From: Reticulitermes lucifugus
Lineage: Eukaryota; Arthropoda; Insecta; Blattodea; Rhinotermitidae
DNA: 64,000 nt
Assembly (NCBI GenBank): GCA_026260175.1
Contig: JAKCWW010000050.1
Coordinates: forward strand, 46,593 to 110,592
Direction of reading: 5' to 3'
How positions within the stretch are numbered: position 1 is the stretch's first letter; each line of letters begins with the position of its first letter. The translations under genes were made by a program, and so were the position numbers. Positions 1 through 11,658 of the stretch are shown piece by piece. The notes under the pieces are model-generated. The model was not told the DNA's origin. It saw only the letters and a list, made by a program, of their open reading frames with translations, and searched no databases.

Positions 1-692
1 AATTCTTTGAAAAAGCTGCAAATTCAAATATTTGGGAACGAAACTAACGTATGAAAGTAGCACGTATGATTACATTAATAGCAGATTAAATAAAAAAAAT
101 ATTTGCTATGTTTTGTCTCCCCATTTGCTCTCTAAGAGTATAGAGATTAAAAGTATAAAGAATGATAATTTTGCCTGTTGTTTTATATAGGTGTGAAACT
201 TGGTCGCTCATATTAAAGGTAGAACATAGGCTGAGGATATGCGAGAATAGGGTGCTAAGGAAGATATTTGGGCCTAAGAGGGAGGAAGTTAAAGGTCGGA
301 TTAAATAGCGTTGTCATGATTGTGATGATTTGAACTTCTCACCAAATGTTACTTTAATGGTGAAATCAATAACGATGAGATGGGCGGAACATGTCGCACT
401 TATGGGGGAGAAAAGAATGCATACAGGCTTTTGGTGGGGAAATCGAAAAAAAAGAGACCACTTGGAAGACACAGGCACAGATGGAAAAATAATAATATTT
501 CAGTGGTACTTCAAAAAATAGGATGACAGATTTTGCGTTGGATAAGTATGATTCAGGTTAGGGACAAATGGCAGGGTAGGTTCTTGTGGACACGGTAATG
601 AAATTTGGGGTTGAATAAAATGCGGGGAAATTCATTTCCTCTGGAGCTATTAGCTTGTCAAGTAGGACTCTGCTCCGTGGAGGTTAATTTGA
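1..692 (+). mobile_element. Decayed LINE: C-terminal part of reverse transcriptase ORF
   Basis: Remnant of the 3' end of a non-LTR retrotransposon; the window starts inside it. The reading frame can be followed in pieces. About 16-170 gives the phrase KFKYLGTKLT and later SPHLLSK. A shift then gives LPVVLYRCETWSL (171-209), ENRVLRKIFGPKREEV, an in-frame stop at 306-308, and SITMRWAEHVALMGEKR. Another frame from 416 gives NAYRLLVGK, and the third frame near 619-690 gives NAGKFISSG. This order matches the region downstream of the polymerase active site in arthropod LINE proteins, whose typical phrases are LPVVLYGCETWSL and MRWAGHVARMGE. The catalytic YxDD part would lie upstream, outside the window. 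At least three frame changes and several stops show it is dead. The LINE assignment is firm; the clade is not determined. Confidence 0.85.
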
Positions 693-768
693 GGCAGGTT
701 AACACTTGAGTGAATACTATACATGCCATCTGCTATAACATTAAGAATTTCTACTTTCTTCTCACTGG

Positions 769-830
769 AGCCTGAGTAGCGCAGTATTATAGCGAATAGC
801 CTACGGGCTGGACGATCCGAATATGAAGAT
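769..830 (+). mobile_element. SINE-A head fragment
   Basis: Only the tRNA-like 5' head remains, with the A-box-like stretch GTAGCGCAGTATTATAGCG and the phrase GGGCTGGACGATCCGA. It stops where the minus-strand SINE-A at 831 begins, so it is probably an older copy interrupted by that insertion. Confidence 0.65.
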
Positions 831-1102
831 AAAGGTAAAATTTTCTCTGTCTACGCTATGTAGGTATATAGGGGGAGTAGTTATAGCTCCACTCACACTC
901 AACCTCGAAGCTAGATGGAGGCGAGTGGTCAACATCGCATCCTGGCCGCTTAACCCCTGAGAAAGAATACCGTTATCCTCTGACCTCAGAGCCAGTGTTG
1001 ACATTTTGGGAAAGAGAAAAACCTCTTGCTCCTAGCCGCGGTTTTTTCGAACCCTGGACCATCCAGACCGTAGCCTAGTAGCTATACCGACTACGTTATC
1101 CT
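831..1102 (-). mobile_element. SINE-A, near full length, inserted beside another SINE-A
   Basis: Reads on the minus strand from a head near 1102 (GGATAACGTAGTCGGTATAG) to a TTTACCTTT-type tail at 831. Flanks GAATATGAAGAT (819-830) and GAACGTGAAGAA (1103-1114) agree at 9 of 12 positions and look like a decayed target-site duplication. With the plus-strand head at 769-830 it makes a partial inverted repeat. Confidence 0.75.
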
Positions 1103-1114
1103 GAACGTGAAGAA

Positions 1115-2984
1115 AAGTAGAAACTACTGGACCGTCACATTCTGTCCGATTGTAAATAGCACACACAAAATACACAACGTTGCTGGAAGCCCTTAAAATG
1201 CGTCTGATGCCATGAATTACTGGTTCTCGAAGTATCGGGCGTGCCCCGAATTCGGGCGCGTCACTGATGAAAGGGAGGCGTGAGAATGAAAAATGAAAAG
1301 TCGTGTTGCATAAGATTCGTGACTTTCACAATACTTTATTTGTTATGCACGTAACCAGTTCTTCCGACATCATTACAAACTCTTGTTTGAAATAACAATA
1401 TAATAACGTATACTGAAATTATCTGGGTCCCTTCACCTTAACACAATCATCCAACAGTTACTGGCCTACTCTCAACAGAATCATACCATTTTATTCTATA
1501 TTTAAGGACTGCATACTCGTACATAGAATGTAGGGCATCCTTCTCAGAAGTCTCGGGATATGATTTTCGGAATGTATGCGAGATGTATGGCAAAGCTGAA
1601 TGTCTTGCAGCCACGAAACATATGTCTGTATGCCAGCTGTTTACTACAATATAATCGAGACATTTTTCTTTGGACTAGAATCTAGCCCAGCATTTTAGAA
1701 GCGTCACTATTTTTGTCATCAGGATGTGTAGATGATGTACGCAGATTGATCTGCAGCTTCTAATGAGCACACGGCCTAATGGAATTGCAAACAAAAATCC
1801 ATCAAAGATTTACTGTAAACTATATGATCCATAATAACAGCTGCATAAAAACTGACCTTCAGATATTTCACTACCGGAAATTAATAGTAGTGTGGCGCAG
1901 TCGTTTTTGCGCAGGTATTTAAAAAAACCATAAAGGGACAAATTTGGAAAACACTGCACACCACGACAAAAGGGTTAAGCGCGATGGCGACCTGGTTTCC
2001 GGGATTTGTCCAACCATGTTATAAGAGACTAGTTATGCTTCTGTGATTCTGTTCCGTCCTTGAACCCAATTTGTGTTGAGTCGTATAGATGGACAGAAAG
2101 TATTCAGAACAAATTGTTTACAGCTATCGAATTTGGAAGATCTGTATATGGTCTTAAGCTTATTCATCATTTACCACGTACTCAACATGATTATAATTCA
2201 ACAGAAGGCTTTAACAGAACACAGCTGCATACTGTGGTAGTCTGTAATTGCAATGTAGCATACTCGTATGGTACATAAAGTAATCTGTGATCCTGTAGTT
2301 AAAAAATACAAGTTTTCAGTGGTTTAAAATACACAGTGAATGATGTTGAAGGAAGTCAACTTATAATTTTACAACGGCAAAAAAAGTGAATGATTTGTTT
2401 CGAGCTGAAGGTCATAGTTGGAAGATTTTTAGTGCAAAATTTAAAAAAGAATATGTGTATAAAAATTCTCCCGAAACCGTTGAATGACGATCAAAAATTT
2501 AAGTGGAAGAAAAATTGTTCCAATCTTGAAGTCAGAATTTTGCTACATGACAGTTTCGTCAATGACATCATGCCTCTAGATTGAATGATGGAATCTATTA
2601 TCCTAACCGCTTCATGCTGAATGGGAGAGTCACATGGAACCCGCAAAACCCTTTTATCCATGTACTTTCTTTTACTTGTCTTTCTGACTGCATAAGCTCT
2701 CTCATGAAAGGGTAGTGCCATCTTTGCCTGTCACCAGCTTCAATACAATGTCGAGATCGAAAAGCTTAAAAAAATACACAGAATTCTTCCTCCGATAGAC
2801 AAAACAAAGCTGAAGGAAGCTAACGATATATTCAGCTTGTCCATTATACCTAAGTGATTAAGAATCCTTGAAAGCCAACCACCATGTTATCCTATGGACC
2901 TTAAATTATGTCATTCTTAATCATGAAAAAATATTGAACTTGCATGTGGTTAAGCGAATGGATTGTATTATTAACAAGCGAGGT
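1115..2984. other. Unassigned AT-rich sequence
   Basis: No coding phrase or repeat family of this window was recognised here. The only local structure I noted is the palindrome CCCGAATTCGGG at 1245-1256. Open frames are all under 80 codons and resemble no protein I know. Confidence 0.5.
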
Positions 2985-3212
2985 GAGAGGTGCCTGGATC
3001 GAAACTCGCCCGGAACACCTCCTATCCTGATAGAAGTTTGTCTAGTTCCATTAGTCCCTCCAGATAACTGACGAGGTAGTGCCTCACATAGAATACGACT
3101 GTGTCCCTCCACATCCTTTCCAATTCAGTGTTCACTGACTGACGTAATATTCGAAGCTATACACTCTGCTTTAGTGACAGCGTTGCTAGATAAACCGTAA
3201 GTAAATCAATAA
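2985..3212 (+). mobile_element. SINE-G, degraded
   Basis: Shares with 18815-18996 the block GTCCCTCCACRTCCTTTCC followed by AATTC or ATTTC, and an end of the type TAAACC-rich/AATAA. The upstream part carries a B-box-like GGATCGAAACTCG. It stops immediately before the composite SINE at 3213. Confidence 0.55.
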
Positions 3213-3691
3213 GGGCCCGTGCCATGGCTCAGGCGGTTAGTCGCCGGCCTCTCACTGCGGAGGCCCGGGTTCGATTGCCGATCCCAGTGGCCGCGCGGTC
3301 TAGGGCGTGGGTCTACGGCCGCTCGCTTACTGGGATTGTGGGTTCGAATCGCGCCGGGGGCATGGATGTTTGTGTTGTGTTTGTTGTATAAGGACTAGTA
3401 TGGATCATAAGTGACGTGAAGAAGGACGGAAGGATTTAAAAGTACAAAATGGATCAAAGGGAAATAACGGGACAGGGCGGGAAAAGAAATCCCGGGTCAG
3501 TTCATGTGGGATTTGTGGTGGACAAAGTGGTACTGGGACAGGTTTTTCCCTTGGTCACTTCCATTCCACCGGTGTCCCATTATACGGAAAAACAAAAAAT
3601 ACTAATCATCTTCATCGCGGGGTTGCACAATAAGCCTTAAGGCTGAGGTGCGTCCGTAGCATCTGCTGCGGGGCCCTTCACAAAAAAAAAG
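3213..3691 (+). mobile_element. Composite SINE: SINE-B carrying an internal tRNA-Leu-headed unit
   Basis: The element opens with a tRNA-Glu-like head (GCCATGGCTCAGGCGGTTAG, then CTCTCAC and GGGTTCGATTGC). At about 3283 it switches to a tRNA-Leu-like head (GGCCGCGCGGTCTAGGGCG, then GTGGGTTCGAATCGC and GGGGGCATGG). At about 3490 the SINE-B body resumes with TCCCGGGTCAG and runs to CGTCCGTAGCATCTGC and an A-rich tail. An uninterrupted SINE-B at 32341 shows that the middle part is additional. The same chimera with the same junctions occurs at 61877-62375. AATAA before and after may be remnants of a target duplication, but that is weak. Confidence 0.85.
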
Positions 3692-4387
3692 AATAAAACA
3701 AGCAAGGGGAACTGTTAAATTGCAGACTAGGTAGGGTATTCTGAACATGGGGACAAAAATAGACCTCGGAACGCCCTTGCATTCTCTGGAGATTGACGTG
3801 CAGTCTGGCGTTAACAACGACTGCTCAGATCGGCTCTTCTTTAAGTCGAGTGAAATGGGCGCTAATTTTAGCGCTTTGCAGTGACAAGGTCTAAAAAGAA
3901 ATTTCCACGTTTTTCACACTTTTCTCCATGTAGTAATCCAAACTCTAATGACTGTAGTAGTATCCCCCCCCCACAAATCCAAATCAAAAGCCACTTGACA
4001 CATAACCAGCAATCAGCTGATGCTCTGCCCTTCACACAAAGGGATTTTCTTACCCTTCTCGGTTCTTCTGAGTTCAATAAACTTGAGAGTGCTTCTTATA
4101 ACAATTTAGCTCCTAACATGTTCCATGACACCCCCCATTTGCACGTGTAATCCATGTACTGAGTGGATAGGGATGATATTCCTCGTGCAAATAACTCGGA
4201 ATATCTGGGAGGGACATAAGAATTATGCTCTTTCTTAGCAAGTTAACTGCTCATTGGTGTCCCCCTGGTTTGGTCTCGGCATAGATCTCTACAAGATAAT
4301 TTCAACACTCACATTTCCTGTTCTGTCTCTCTCGTTCTCTCTTCGCTTTCTCTTTTTATTTAAGTGTCTCTTCTAACAGTCTAGTCA
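3692..4387. other. Unassigned sequence
   Basis: AT-rich with a C run near 3965. An open frame of 89 codons at 3881-4150 has no recognisable domain and is overlapped by another open frame on the opposite strand. I see no element I can name. Confidence 0.45.
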
Positions 4388-4770
4388 CAGGTCTCAAACT
4401 CATATCGTACACGGGCCAAACGGGTAATTTTGAAATATAAGGCGGGCAACACCTCGCTTTAAACAGAAAAGATGGTAATATTTGTATTGAAGTTAAACAT
4501 AATGTTAAGAATGCTTCATACGTTTTATAACAAAATCAAAATATATGTTAATTATTGAATTTAAATATCTACAGCATTTTTATCTTTGCTGACGTATGTT
4601 AAACGTTAGCATCTAGGCGTAGAAAATCTTTTTTAAAACTTAGAACTGTGAGGAAATATATTTTGAATAAAAAAACATTCTTCGACAAAGAACCGGGCCA
4701 CAGTCTAACAATAAGCTTAGGGAGAGAGCTCCAGAAAATCAACTGGGAGCCAGGTGTTTAGAAATTCCTG
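4388..4770 (+). mobile_element. hAT-N1 non-autonomous hAT-type element (MITE), copy 1
   Basis: Starts CAGGTCTCAAACTC, a typical hAT-type terminus, and ends in the complement of CAGGAATTTCTAAACACC. The subterminal block GGTAATTTTGAAATATAAGG, the middle (CATACGTCAGC, then TTGATTTTGTTATAAAACG read from the other strand) and the far end all align in order with the reverse complement of 22472-23017. No transposase coding is present. The flanking 8-mers agree poorly, so the ends rest on that comparison. Confidence 0.6.
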
Positions 4771-5212
4771 GTCTGGAATAACGACTGTTCATAATTCAAC
4801 TAATTTTAGGTCTATTTCCAATTATAATTATAATAATAGCTACCTACGACTGTCCCACCTAATGTCACTGGATGTTTTACCGAAGCTGCAGCTCTAAAAC
4901 CACCGTGTCAATTTTCACAACATGGTATCTGTGCGAAGGTATCGCTCAGTAATATGATCCATCCATCCAATTTAGGGTAACCTGAAAATGGAAGCAACAG
5001 GTTCGTCCGAAACTTTTAAATCGATCTACCAAACTACAGGGGGTCACATCTCAGATGACAGTGGTCTCCAGCTTCACTTTCTCTTTGTTTGCCCTTGTGG
5101 CAATTATGTACATACATTTTGCCAGTTCACACAAAACACTCATTCAGCCAGTGGAGTTTCTGTATAAGGAAATCCTACATTTTTGTATCAGACCTGTATA
5201 TAACAGTCTGAC
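4771..5212. other. Unassigned sequence
   Basis: AT-rich, with a short TAATTATAATTATAATAATAG stretch near 4820. No element recognised. Confidence 0.45.
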
Positions 5213-5425
5213 GGATAACTATGTCAGTGCAGTGACTAAGATAAGAGCTGAACGACCGATGAATCGGGGTTCGATTTCCAGGAGGAGAAGAAATGGGGTT
5301 CGATTTCCAGGAGGAGAAGAAATACTTCTTTACCGTGTCCTCACCAGTTCAGGCCCCATCCAGGCTCCTGTGGTCATTTCCTCTGGAGTAAAGCGTCCAG
5401 GGTATGAAGCGTACCACTCTCATAC
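5213..5425 (+). mobile_element. SINE-A, diverged, with duplicated B-box segment
   Basis: Old copy recognised by ATAACTATGTCAGTGCAGTG in the head, CAGGCCCCATCCAGGCTCCT in the body, and GGAGTAAAGCGTCCAGGG. A 29-bp block beginning GGGGTTCGATTTCCAGG is present twice in direct succession (5266-5294 and 5295-5323, identical), so the presumed B box is doubled. The 3' part is lost. Confidence 0.65.
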
Positions 5426-7705
5426 AATGTCGAAGTTAATGCGAGACATTATACATGTGTCTTCATGGCTTCGTGCTTGAAATACTGGGAGAACTGTAGC
5501 TTTCCTTGTGTGCTACGTAAACACAGTCTACTTAGTGTACTGTGCAGAACTAGTGGTTGCCGCTGGTTTATAAGGAACGTGTTATCTTCGACATCTAAAC
5601 TGTATACGTATAAACAGCCGTGTGGACGTATGCAACCACGCCATGGTACCAGCTGGCAAGCACATTAATGGACCTCTCAAAACTAAACACTGCTGGTATA
5701 CGAAAACACACACACACACACATATTCAAGGGGGAAAAATTCTCGGTTACGGATGGATGAAACGAGATCCTGTCTGAATCCCACAGCTTCGGACGTGCAC
5801 CAGCTGAACATCCGGCTTCTTATTTTAGTTTTCTAGTCCAAAGTGAACTGTTGCTTATCCCACCAACATATCTGATCACATCGGTCATCATTGTGAGCTT
5901 TCGTATTGTCATGTCGAACCGAAACAAACTTTTAATTTACAATCCGGCTTAACGAAGTGCCCTTATTTGCATCATTCTTTTCGATTTTGACTTTCTATAA
6001 ATAGTGCTACACCTTTCATCACTTCTGTTACTATTAGCACGTAAAAGAGAAGACTCACTTTGCTAACGACTTGTGAAGAAATAAAGAGATATCTTTCCCA
6101 TTTCACTCTTTATTAGGTACTGTTACAGAGAGGGCACTATCGGTATGTGGAAGGAATAAGGAAGTCCCTCAGTCCATGAGCAACCGGTTTACGAGTTTTG
6201 GCTTACACGAGGTGCATGAAATAATAAATGCTTTCCAGTTCGCGAACCAATTCTCCCTCATGCAAGCTCCTTCCTCTGGCAAAGCGGTAGCTCTTCACAT
6301 CGCCTCTTCTCGGCTGTCGTGGTTCTCGAAACTTCTTGAACGCGCAGAACGCCGCGGCATCCCTGAGTACCAGCATCGCAGTGTCTGTCGTTATTCTCAC
6401 AGTTTTTTTTTTGTAAATTTTACCCTTCTCGGTGTTAGTCATTATGCATCAATTAAATCTTAATGAATTTTGTCCTCGTATTTGTAATAAGGTTATTACC
6501 TAATTTTTATTCATTATTTATATAACTTTGATAATGCAGCTATTGTTTGTGCATAGGTTAATGGCTAACAATATTTTTGAAACATAATAATCGTCCCTTA
6601 ATTTTTGCTTTCATATTTAGGCACCGTTCTGTATTATATTAGGGTAAAAACTGTATGTGTGGAAAGAAATGTTTGACATAAGGGACAAATTAAAATTTAT
6701 AACGAGGGAAATAATGAGAAACTGATCTTCGCTTTCAGAGTTTTCACCTTTAGAACAGTTTTGAGGAAAAAATTAGGTACCTAAACTGAGGGATTACTTT
6801 ATTCTGATTCACAAGTTTTAATATAGGTTCCGTCAGTTCAGTACAGTCAATGAAAAACAACGAGATTCACATTCTGCACGACACAATTCTAGAGAAAGTT
6901 AAAACCTCCTCCTACAATAAAATGTGATTGTTTTCTGTTTCATGACTCCTAATCTATCGAAAATAATTTGGACTTTGTAACGTTTCGAAATTTATAAACT
7001 TGTCCCTTTGGGACATAAATCTGAAAGCCTAACAGTTCGGTGCACCAGATTAGCGGTAACATGCTCAACTAACAGTTGAAAGGCCCTTAGCTCAAATTAC
7101 AGGAGAGAGTGTCACGAATATCGTGTCTTCGATTTTACTGAGATGAATAACGCTCCATCTAAGATAACTCAGTCTTTATTGATGAGCTGATAGTTACGCT
7201 GGCATTCAGTATGTTTTATGGGGCCAGCAGGTTCATAATTCTGGTCATGAGAGACTGCCGGCAATCCTTTTTGTGAACTAGCTAAATTCACTCAACAATA
7301 CCAAATCCATTGGACGCAGGTCTGGAATTCTGAAAAAAACACCAACATTTTATCACGCCCGGTCGTTTGTAATCGTTCTAACACCACTGATAGCATACGA
7401 ATTAAATGAAATGTGACAGTTGTACCTGGGCCTAAACACGACAATCTGAGAGAGGATTGAGGAGTTGTGATAAAGCTTCACAAATTCTTAACCTGGATAT
7501 TAAATAGAGATGAGTCGTTAGCTTCTCGCTTCGGGCGTTTTGCTTCGTGATAAGGAGTCCATCCTACCAGTTAGAGAAGATGATGCTTCCTAGTCTTGAC
7601 ATGGTGGCGCTTGTTCGAAAAGGAACCAAATAGTGCAAAGGCAAGTATGTTTGCTTTTGTGAATGCAGGATTCGTCTTGAGTACTGTTCATTAAGACAGT
7701 GGAAA
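5426..7705. other. Unassigned AT-rich sequence
   Basis: Holds a short (AC)n run at about 5705-5721. A pair of overlapping open frames on opposite strands near 6176-6463 (under 100 codons) shows no known domain. No repeat family shared with the rest of the window was found. Confidence 0.45.
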
Positions 7706-7962
7706 CGTAAATGTCTCCCCGTAACATGCCAGGTAGGCACAGAGCGGGAATAGAGGTGTAGCTCTACTCATTGCTAACCTTGGCGCTAGATAGGGGTTGG
7801 TGGTCAATGCCACTTCGCGACCGCTTTAACAAAGGGCCCCGGTAACCATTGTGTAGGAGGCTGTGTGGGACCCAGGGCCCGTCTGGACGGGTGTGGAGAA
7901 AGGAAAGTTTCTTGCACCTACCGGGGCTCCAACCCCAAATCCTTCAGCCGTAACGAGTTGCC
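7706..7962 (-). mobile_element. SINE-A, near full length
   Basis: Minus-strand copy from a head near 7962 to the 3' end near 7706. Recognisable are GTAGAGCTACACC in complement, the TAGCGCCAAGG block and the CCCTGGGTCCCACAC block. The B-box segment is degraded. Confidence 0.7.
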
Positions 7963-8265
7963 CATGAAGATAGACTGCACAGCCAGAGCCGGTCCTGTCA
8001 CCTTGCTTGGTATGAGTTACAGAGTCCAAAGTCCTAGTGGATTAGTACAGTGTAATTATGTTATGTAAGAACAGGATTTTGTTACCGGAGGGGATGAAGT
8101 GGTTAGAATTATAATAGTCTATTTCTTTAGGTTCAGACCGTTGCCCACTCATTAGTACTGCATCTCATGCGCTTTTCATCAGTGATACTCAAAAAATTAG
8201 GCCGAGGTTTGGGACCAAACGTGATTGTATAAAACGTAAATATTCACAAAAGCATCCAGTGATTT

Positions 8266-8413
8266 TTGTTTCATGTCTGACTTAGAGCAGTTGTGCATTA
8301 ACACACGTACACTTTGTTTCATGTCTGACTTAGAGCAGTTGTGCATTAACACACGTACATTTTGTTTCATGTCTGACTTAGAGCAGTTGTGCATTAACAC
8401 ACATACACTTTGT
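8266..8413. repeat. 48-bp minisatellite, about three units
   Basis: The phrase TCATGTCTGACTTAGAGCAG recurs at 8271, 8319 and 8367, a period of exactly 48 bp. Units differ by single substitutions (CGTACACTTTG, CGTACATTTTG, CATACACTTTG). Because 48 is a multiple of three, each strand gives an open frame with a 16-residue repeat; I regard those frames as by-products, not genes. Confidence 0.9.
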
Positions 8414-9528
8414 TACCTTCAACCTAACGCCTACCAAGACCTACAGAATAATAATTAAATTATATTTCACAATAATTCCGATTATAAAGCAATTCTTGTT
8501 CGAAATTTCTTTGCATCGATTACGTTGGTGGAATCGAAGTGAGAGTACAGAAATTATTATAGGAAAAGGAAGGCCAACGACGTAAAATGTCCCGAGGATG
8601 ATGGACTATTTAAATGTAATGAAAAAGGACTCTTCTTTTTCCGAAGTGCCTCTGTATGTGTCATGACCGTGGCTCGATCTTCGAAAATGTCATTTTGTAA
8701 ATGTTTTCATTCTCTACATCATCATGGACACATGTGGGCCTGAATGAGTATTAGGACACACGGCATAATCATAATTCAAATATATCTTTTACCGAAGTTG
8801 TGGAATGCATGGTGCTTTACCTCCTTGGCTGAGGCACTCTTTCTTTCTGCTCCTTCATCTCTAGCTTCAAATGAACACAATTGCATAAGGTGAGGTTCGC
8901 ACAAACGGACACATCAAGGACAGTCCGAAGAACGTAACAAGAAAAGAGACAAGTGCAAATAACACATGAAACACTCGCAAACTAATACAAGGTGTTAAAT
9001 GAAAGAGAAGTTGGCATAAAGTGTAACATGTTTCTAGCTAGAATTTAAGTCTAAATTGTTTTTGTTGCGTGTGGAGAACAAGATTGTACAGCACAAGACA
9101 GGTTTTTAAGACATCTAATTATTTTCTGAACGTACTCTAATATTTTTATTTATCTCTTTCTACAACAAAAAGCCATAAACACGCAAATTTCGTGAATGAA
9201 AGGGTAGGCTTCTTGAAGCTATCTGCCCTCAGGAGGCAGTTGTAGCAAGCTGTGCGCTTTATCCATAATGATATAACAAGATGCTGATGACTTCCAAGCA
9301 ACTAAGCTACGAACTAGACCATAAGATATTCATATTTTATATTCTACACGGGGAAACATTTTGTTTTTGTAGGAGAAACATATTTTGATTTTGTCATTGC
9401 TCGAAATTAAAATATATGTTTCGGGAATGTGCAACCACTATCTTTTACGAAAAAAAAAAGCGAAAGTTTTTTGACTGGCCAGTGTTTGTGGCTTATGAAA
9501 CAATGTGTGCAGTGGTAACAATAGGATC
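8414..9528. other. Unassigned AT-rich sequence
   Basis: No repeat or coding segment recognised between the minisatellite and the GTA microsatellite. Confidence 0.45.
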
Positions 9529-9675
9529 AGTAGTAGTAGTAGTAGTAGTAGTAGTAGTTGTGGTGGTCGTAGTAATAGCAGATGTATTAGTAGTAGTGGT
9601 GGTGGTCGTAGTAATAGCAGATGTAGTAGTATTAGTAGTAGTCGTAGTAATAGCAGATGTAGTAGTAGTAGTAGC
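9529..9675. repeat. Compound (GTA)n microsatellite
   Basis: Runs of AGT/GTA triplets interrupted by repeated blocks such as GTGGTGGTCGTAGTAATAGC and GCAGATGTA, so it is a microsatellite that has also undergone higher-order duplication. It yields long poly-valine, poly-serine and poly-leucine frames with no coding meaning. Confidence 0.9.
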
Positions 9676-9865
9676 ATTAATAAAACACCTGTAAATAAAT
9701 AATTATGAAATATATATATACTCACACATACATTGGTGTGTGTATATAATTCGCGACGGAACGGTCACAATCTCCCTTGACGGAACGTAAAAGTCATTGT
9801 ACGAGGTGATTCTGCATGATACCCTGTTTATCAGAGAACGAGACCTCATATCAAAACCGAGTCGG

Positions 9866-10120
9866 TAACTTGTAGTTTATTTACTGATACTCTCAGTAGC
9901 AAGACCAAATAGCGTCGAATAATTTTACGATACTGAAACATGGATCGGAAGAGATGTGGAAGGAAGTCGGTGGTACTATCCCGGCCTTTTGTGGGACAGA
10001 CATAGGAGAACCATAAAAATATCAGCGACGGCGGCCGGTGTCCCGGCCGATATTCGAACCGGGAACTTCCAAAAACGTTACTGCTCGATCCAACTTGCTC
10101 GGTCTTGAAAACATCAGTAC
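9866..10120 (-). mobile_element. SINE-G, near full length
   Basis: Family reference copy, read on the minus strand. A tRNA-like head near 10120 contains GTTGGATCGAGCAGTAACG and the B box CCCGGTTCGAATATCGG. It is followed by GGTTCTCCTATGTCTG, GCCGGGATAGTACCACCGAC and TTCCTTCCACATC, and it ends with AGCGTCG and a segment resembling TAAATAAACTACAAG. Five other copies preserve this order in part. I infer a tRNA-derived SINE. Confidence 0.7.
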
Positions 10121-10646
10121 CCAGATCCAATACAAGTAACCTGGACCAAAAGCAGCCATATTCAGCAGAAACAGATTTTTGTGCAACAGCGACAGGCAAA
10201 AGGGACCTAAACGTGACGTTGACCACGAACTGCTCTCTGTCCCGAGTTGCGTCCTCAAGACTATGCACCTTGTGTGACCATTACAGAATGCAAAATATCC
10301 TAGATCTTGTGATTGTACCGCACCCCTTTCAGCATGACTACACAAATAAAATAAGTTTTTGAGGCTTTCACCGCGATGTATATTAGAATCTGGCGCTTCT
10401 GGGTTATTGCGTGGTGTTAAATGCTTAAAATTTACAGACATTTCAGGGCGTCTTGTCTGTCCCATCATACGGGTTTCAGAAGAATGGCTGGTACAAATTA
10501 TTTGGGCGAATATATAGGGCGAGGCGTGTGAGGGCAGCGCCAGAGTATAAAAGTTTAAAGAATATGAACATAATCTCATATCAGGATTGATTAACCAATT
10601 TAATTTCAGAGACAGGCAGCTAATCATATATTCGAGTAACAGAGGG
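10121..10646. other. Unassigned sequence with the window's longest open frame
   Basis: A minus-strand frame of 201 codons (10022-10627) runs through this stretch, but its last 30 or so codons read through the SINE-G head and the rest contains no recognisable domain. I do not call a gene. Confidence 0.4.
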
Positions 10647-10969
10647 ACAGATAACAGCTCAGTCGGTACGTTCGTTCACTTGGCAATGGGCTAGACAACG
10701 GAAGAACTGTGGCTCGATTTTTAGGTGGGGCAAGAGATTTTCTGTTCTCTACTGCTACCAGACTGGCTATGGGACCCATACAATCTCCTATTCATTGTGT
10801 ACCAGGGCTCTTTCTCAGGACACAAAGCGGTCGGAGCGTGAATCTAACCACTCACCTCCATCTAGTGCCGAGCTTATTCGTGCATGGAGTTATAATGACC
10901 TCCACACTCCATATGCCTTCATGGCGTGGTGTTCAATTGAGTACAGGGCCAACTTCACCTTTACCTGTT
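10647..10969 (+). mobile_element. SINE-A, full length but diverged
   Basis: Head with CAGCTCAGTCGGTACGTTCG and GGCTCGATTTTTAGG, body with GGGACCCATACAATCTCC and CCATCTAGTGCCGAG, and end CTTCACCTTTACC. It is one of the few copies with both the head and the TTTACC tail. Confidence 0.75.
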
Positions 10970-11658
10970 AGGGAAATATGTTCCCACGTCGCAAAAGAAC
11001 AGTCGACCAACTTCGAAGTTGCCATACCTAGCGTCTCACATTAGACGCATATGTGTAAAGCGAAAAGGTCAGCTTACACTAAAGCTTTACAAGTCGGATT
11101 GAAACTGCTCACGACTTCTAATTGCACAGTCAGTGAGAAAGGAGTCGTAGCAGTTGAAATCCTGACAATGCTGCTGGTTCCAGACTTGCTGATATAACAA
11201 TAAATGCCAACTGCTATGATATATCATGTTACTACAAAGAAAGGAGTTGAAGACCATTCCTCCACGAAAGTTTATTTTTCCATGTTTGAAGATGGATGTT
11301 TACAAAACTATAAAGGAACCTCACACAGTGCTTCTTCAGGTAACTTTACTAAGGTGGCCTCGACTAGACCCCAGCTCCTTTGTCTGATTGTTAGTTCTAG
11401 TTGCTACAGTAGGTCGGTCTGACTCGCACACAGCATCACTTGGTTTATGTGAAAGACAGAGTTTCTTTCATGTACACCTGGATAAGTAGTGCTGCCTGCA
11501 CACTGAAAGTACCTTAATTTCTTAACCCTTTTTCCCGTCGTATGATTGTCACAATAAACAGTATATCATTTCCCTTTACAGCATTACGAGATTAGTCTTT
11601 ATAATAGACACGTACTATGAAATAAATTGTTATATTCAATTTAGATTAACTACAGAAT
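10970..11658. other. Unassigned sequence
   Basis: CTTAACCCTTTTTCCCG near 11521 resembles a piggyBac-type terminus, but no partner end was seen. Nothing else recognised. Confidence 0.4.

Noticed and set aside
8266-8413. CRISPR-like array
   Set aside because: Units are contiguous without unique spacers, and the sequence is eukaryotic.
8197-8458. Repeat-protein-like frames MSDLEQLCINTRT and MHNCSKSDMKQ
   Set aside because: Products of a 48-bp minisatellite whose unit length is a multiple of three; both strands are open, which speaks against coding.
9416-9725. Frames rich in poly-Val, poly-Ser and poly-Leu
   Set aside because: Direct consequence of the GTA microsatellite in three frames.
10022-10627. 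Longest open frame of the window, 201 codons on the minus strand
   Set aside because: It runs through the head of SINE-G, has no recognisable domain, and is overlapped by another long frame; probably chance in a less AT-rich stretch.
11521-11545. Second piggyBac-type end (TTAACCCTTTTTCCCG)
   Set aside because: No partner terminus or second TTAA in suitable orientation was found nearby.
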